Both the position numbers and the translations under genes were made by a program. Of a stretch of DNA of 64,000 bases, positions 46,781 to 64,000 are shown in pieces. Each line of letters starts with the position of its first letter. The first letter of the stretch is position 1. The stretch comes from Dromiciops gliroides. Lineage: Eukaryota > Chordata > Mammalia > Microbiotheria > Microbiotheriidae. The stretch lies in the NCBI RefSeq assembly GCF_019393635.1, contig NC_057863.1, positions 645,768,660-645,832,659 of the forward strand. The letters are read 5' to 3'. The notes under the pieces are model-generated. The model saw only the letters and a list, made by a program, of their open reading frames with translations. It ran no database searches and was not told where the DNA came from.

Positions 46781-47543
46781 GCCATCCCAGGGTAGCCTCC
46801 TCCGGGGCGTCCTGGGACCTGGAGCCCGAGGAAGGGTCGGGCCGGGCCGGGTCCCACGCGTGGGGGCTCAGCAGAGCGATGGGGAAAGTTTGTTTCCGGG
46901 ACCTGGGCGGGGCGGGGTTGGGGGTGTGGGGGAGGAGTCGGCCTAAGGGCCCCCCGCCCCACTTTCCGGGTCTGGGGAGGGGGCTTTCCGCGCCCCTGCG
47001 GGACACTCCGCCCTTGGAGCCCCAGCCGGAGGTCCGGGGGCCACAGGCTCCCCGGGGCCCCCCTCGAGCCTCTAGGCCCTGCCCCCCCGGCCTCTGACGT
47101 CACCGAGGGCCACGATGATTGGCTGCCCGCGCTGTCGGTCAGGACACTTCCTCCTGGGCCGCCGCCGCCGAGTTACAAAGTTCCGAGTGCGGGGGGCGGG
47201 GGCGGGAAAGAAGCCCCGCGACCCCCGCCCGCCCGCCCGCCACTACAGCGACCCTGGCCAGCCGAGCCCGAGCCTGCCCGGTAACTCCCGAGCCCCTCAA
47301 ACTTCCCCAGGACCGTCAGGGTCCGATCTTCCCCGCCCGCGTGGGGGCCCCGCGGGGTGTCCGGACCTTTCAGTCCCCAGGTCCCTCGGTGCCCCATCCC
47401 TCTCCTCCGGAGCCAACTGATCCCCCCAGGCGCGGGGATTCCGACTCAGGGGTGCACCTCTCTGCCCTAGTTCACGCAACCCCTTCCCACGATCGCGGGT
47501 GGATGTGGGCGTGAGGCGGCCGGGCGCCACCCCGTCGCCCCCG
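46780..47543 (+). promoter_or_regulatory. PRKD2 CpG-island promoter and 5' UTR, with CRE and CCAAT box
   Basis: CpG-rich and TATA-less. A full palindromic cAMP-response element TGACGTCA is at 47095-47102, and an inverted CCAAT box (ATTGG) is at 47118-47122, 15 bp further on. GC boxes lie at 46908-46917 and 47191-47203. Transcription probably starts 30-150 bp downstream of the CCAAT box. An in-frame ATG at 47499 precedes the chosen start by 15 codons. Confidence 0.7.
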
Positions 47544-61696
<14,153 letters not shown>

Positions 61697-61932
61697 GGCT
61701 GCTTGGAACCCAGCATCCCCAAGCACCTCTGATGGAAAGGGGGCTGCCTTTTCTTTCTATGGACCTGACTGGCCTATTCCAGCACCTGCCCTCACCCCCA
61801 GCCTTCTCCCCTTACCCCTGGAGGAGTGAGGAGGGTCAGAGGCGGGCTGAGAGTTTCCCAGGAACGCCCTCGGGCTGCGCTCTTTTTGCCCCGCCCCAAC
61901 GTACCCCTCCCTTGAGCTTCTTCCCGTGGAAC

Positions 61933-61938
61933 AGTAAA
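61933..61938 (+). terminator. PRKD2 poly(A) signal (variant AGTAAA)
   Basis: There is no AATAAA within the 600 bp after the PRKD2 stop codon. AGTAAA at 61933 is a known variant hexamer, and it is followed by a T/G-rich stretch (TTGTCTTTG, then repeated TGTC). This gives a short 3' UTR of about 260 nt. Confidence 0.6.
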
Positions 61939-62317
61939 GGGACCTTGTCTTTGAGCCCTCCCCTTTGTCTGTCTGTCTGACTGTCCCTGGCGCTGGGTCC
62001 TTCTCTTAGAGGGTGACTTTCTGAGGGTCCTCCAGGAACTCCTTTTGGGGTGCCTTCGTCTTCCCTCCAACATAAGCACCCTGGATCCCCCCCATGGATG
62101 CTACAGCAGGAGGTGATGAGGGGCAGGATGTGGTGTCACCTGTGGCGGTGGGTGCCAGCTTCCTCTGGGAGATTGGGGGAGTGGGACTTCCAGGGTCGAT
62201 TCCTGCTCCCAGTCTATGAGCCTGTGAAGTTTGCAGAGAGGGGAAGAGTGCAGGGTAGCCATGCAGTTAGACCACCAGAGGGGGTCAAGACCCCTCCTTT
62301 CAAAAAGGTGGGGCTTA

Positions 62318-62458
62318 AGGGGCAGCTAGGTGGCGCAGTGGATAAACACCGGCCCTGGATTCAGGAGGACCTGAGTTCAAATCCAGCCTCAGATACTTGA
62401 CACTTACTGTGTGACCCTGGGCAAGTCACTTAACCCTCATTGCTGTGAAAGAAAAAAA
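62318..62458 (+). mobile_element. tRNA-derived SINE
   Basis: Near-complete copy, with a small internal gap near GATAAACACCGG. Flanked by AAAGGTGGGGCT on both sides. Confidence 0.92.
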
Positions 62459-62578
62459 AAAAGGTGGGGCTGGGGAGACAGTGCTCAGCCTATTGAGGTG
62501 GAAGAGAACCTGGAAAGATCATCATGTCATGTTTCTGAATTCTACCTGAGTCTCCCAAGATCATTGGAAAGAAGGGTC

Positions 62579-62960
62579 CATGACATGGTGTCAGAGCTGG
62601 GAGGGCCTTTAGAACAGGGAATGCCAGGGCTGGGAGGAGCCTTAGAACAGGGAATGTAAGGGCTGAGAGGGCCTTTAGAACAGGGAATGTCAGGTCTGGG
62701 AGGGCCTTTAAAACCGGGAATGCCAGGGCTGGGAGGAGCCTTAGAACAGGGAATGTCAGGGCTGGGAAGGCCCTTAGAACAGTAGATGTCAGGGGCAGCT
62801 ATGTGGTGCAGTGGATAGAGCACCGGCCCTAGAGTCAGGAGTACCAGAGTTCAAATCTGGCCTCAGACACTTGACACTTACTAGCTGTGTGACCCTGGGC
62901 AACTGGGAGGGCCCTTAGAACAGGGAATGTCAGGGCTGGGAGGGCTCTTAAAAGACCATC
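62579..62960 (+). repeat. 33-bp minisatellite split by a SINE
   Basis: Units contain TTAGAACAGGGAATGTCAGG and GCTGGGAGGG. GAACAGG-type starts at 62612, 62645, 62678, 62711, 62744 and 62777 give an exact 33-bp period. The array resumes at 62902 after a SINE, with units at 62918 and 62951. Confidence 0.93.
62792..62901 (+). mobile_element. tRNA-derived SINE inside the minisatellite, 3'-truncated
   Basis: Ends at CCTGGGCAA without the usual CACTTAACCC and A-tail, and passes straight into a minisatellite unit. The end was probably lost by recombination within the array. Confidence 0.88.
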
Positions 62961-63014
62961 TAGGTAGTATGGAGGTCTGGATGGGAAGGGATTTGTAGGG
63001 TAACTGGTAAAATG

Positions 63015-63215
63015 GGGCACCTAAGTTCAAGCCCAGCCTCGGAACTTACTGTGTGACCAGGGGCAGGTCGCTTCACATCTGCCTGTCTTAGTCTCCTCAT
63101 CTGTAAAGTAGGGATGGTAGTCGTACCCATCTCCCAGTAGTGTTGTGAAGATCAAATGACATATTTGTAAAGTGTTTTGCACCATATCAATGCCAGACAG
63201 CCCTACAAATACTCC
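63015..63215 (+). mobile_element. MIR/CORE-SINE
   Basis: CTTACTGTGTGACCAGGGGC, CTCCTCATCTGTAAAGTAGG and AAGATCAAATGACATATTTG. Confidence 0.78.
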
Positions 63216-63719
63216 AGCTCAGATGAATAAACATGAAGCACCTACTGTGTGTATGTGGAGGTGGTGTAAAGAACCCGCCTTGGGGATCCTCTGTCTGGAC
63301 ACGTGCCAGTTGTAGGACCCTGGGCGCTATCCAAGCCTGGTGCAGATGTTTGTTGGGAGAGTGAATTTTCTCACCAGGGAGTTCCTAGGCGATATCCCCT
63401 ACCCCGAGGATAAATAGACAAATCAGGCCCTGCCTTAAAGAACTTACGTTCTCTGTGACTCCTGACCCTGCCTCAAGTCCCTTCTAAGTCTCCGGGGAAG
63501 CATCCTTAGTCCCTTCAGAAGATGCTCCCGTGGTCCTCAGACTACAACCTTTCCACCATGCACTGCCGTCCTTTGGCTCCTGGCTCCATCCTGTTCATAA
63601 TCAGAGACTGGCCCAAAATGGAAAGCATCGCGCCTGGAGCCAGATTGCAAATGCTGCTGGAGGCTAGAGGAATCACAGAAGTCTTCCCGGAGGAGGTAGA
63701 GCTTTGCCGCACAGGTAGG

Positions 63720-64000
63720 ATGGGGTGGGGGGCGGGGGCGGAGACAAATAGAGGGTTTGGGGCGGGGAGGAGGAGGAGAAGGATAAAGGAGGAACCGCCT
63801 TCCTTTTCCTAAGCGTCACCCGATTGGGTGAGAGAAGAAGAGAAAAGGAGCTCAGCCCTCTCTTTTACCCCGCCCAACTTTCTCTAATTATAATATTCAA
63901 GTTCCCTGAGACCAGCCTATCGGGGCCCGCCCACAATGGGGGCGGATCCAAGAGAGTCGCCCCGCCTTGTCCTCAGACAGACGAATCAGCGGGCGCCGTG
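63720..64000. promoter_or_regulatory. Possible promoter of the next gene at the window edge
   Basis: GC content and CpG density rise. Seen: inverted CCAAT (ATTGG) at 63823-63827, GC boxes around 63930-63955 and several short direct CpG-bearing motifs up to the edge. In human the next gene past PRKD2 is DACT3, but no DACT3 coding sequence is visible here, so assignment is only by synteny. Confidence 0.35.

Larger units (their letters stand above)
61960..63500. other. Intergenic downstream of PRKD2
   Basis: No gene recognised. Contains a CTCF-like motif (62272-62286, CCACCAGAGGGGGTC, imperfect), SINEs (62318-62458, 62792-62901), a 33-bp minisatellite (62579-62960) and a MIR/CORE-SINE (63015-63215). 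Confidence 0.5.

Noticed and set aside
47499-47543. Upstream in-frame ATG of PRKD2 adding 15 residues
   Set aside because: The human start aligns with the ATG at 47544. The upstream one cannot be excluded but has no support.
62542-62823. Minus-strand frame with an 11-residue Pro/Ser/Lys repeat
   Set aside because: A 33-bp period keeps any frame open. It is a product of the minisatellite and shows no homology.

Overview
This is a mammalian genomic window, and almost certainly a marsupial one. Short tRNA-derived SINEs are scattered through it in both orientations. Their head runs from GGGGCAGCTAGGTGGCGCAG to CACTTAACCCCAATTGCCTC, a form I know from metatherian genomes. Longer CORE-SINEs with an RTE-like tail and metatherian-type L1 3' ends are also present. 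I cannot name the species or order from sequence alone.

Layout. 1-14,950 is gene-free and made of repeats (L1, L2, SINEs, microsatellites). 15,775-23,178 is SLC1A5 (+, 8 coding exons, 524 aa). 24,107-25,603 is the single coding exon of FKRP (-, 498 aa), tail-to-tail with SLC1A5. 25,700-28,750 is the FKRP 5' region and holds a dense run of RFX-type X-box palindromes. 29,062-44,130 is STRN4 (+, 17 coding exons, 747 aa), starting in a CpG island that FKRP probably shares. 47,544-61,696 is PRKD2 (+, 18 coding exons, 913 aa), starting in its own CpG island. From 61,700 to the end there are repeats, a 33-bp minisatellite and a GC/CCAAT-rich stretch that may be the promoter of the next gene. All splice junctions given have GT and AG ends and keep the frame throughout, and each protein follows its human orthologue from end to end. 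The order SLC1A5-FKRP-STRN4-PRKD2 is the human 19q13.32 order, read in reverse.

The four genes are not a pathway. They are a glutamine/neutral amino acid exchanger at the plasma membrane, a Golgi ribitol-phosphate transferase of alpha-dystroglycan, a STRIPAK phosphatase scaffold, and a diacylglycerol-responsive kinase. What links them is conserved synteny and, for FKRP and STRN4, a likely bidirectional promoter.

The observations most worth following are: (1) at least eleven, probably twelve, X-box palindromes in 1.1 kb upstream of STRN4; (2) a 19-residue polyglutamine tract in the N-terminus of PRKD2 that the human protein lacks; (3) a 17-residue polyalanine tract in STRN4; (4) a paired CACGTG motif at the start of SLC1A5 intron 1; (5) CTCF-like sites, one between the convergent 3' ends of SLC1A5 and FKRP; and (6) several informative nested insertions, including two SINEs at one target site and a SINE that split a mariner-type MITE. 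No retroviral, LTR or Polinton-like element, tRNA gene or CRISPR array was recognised.
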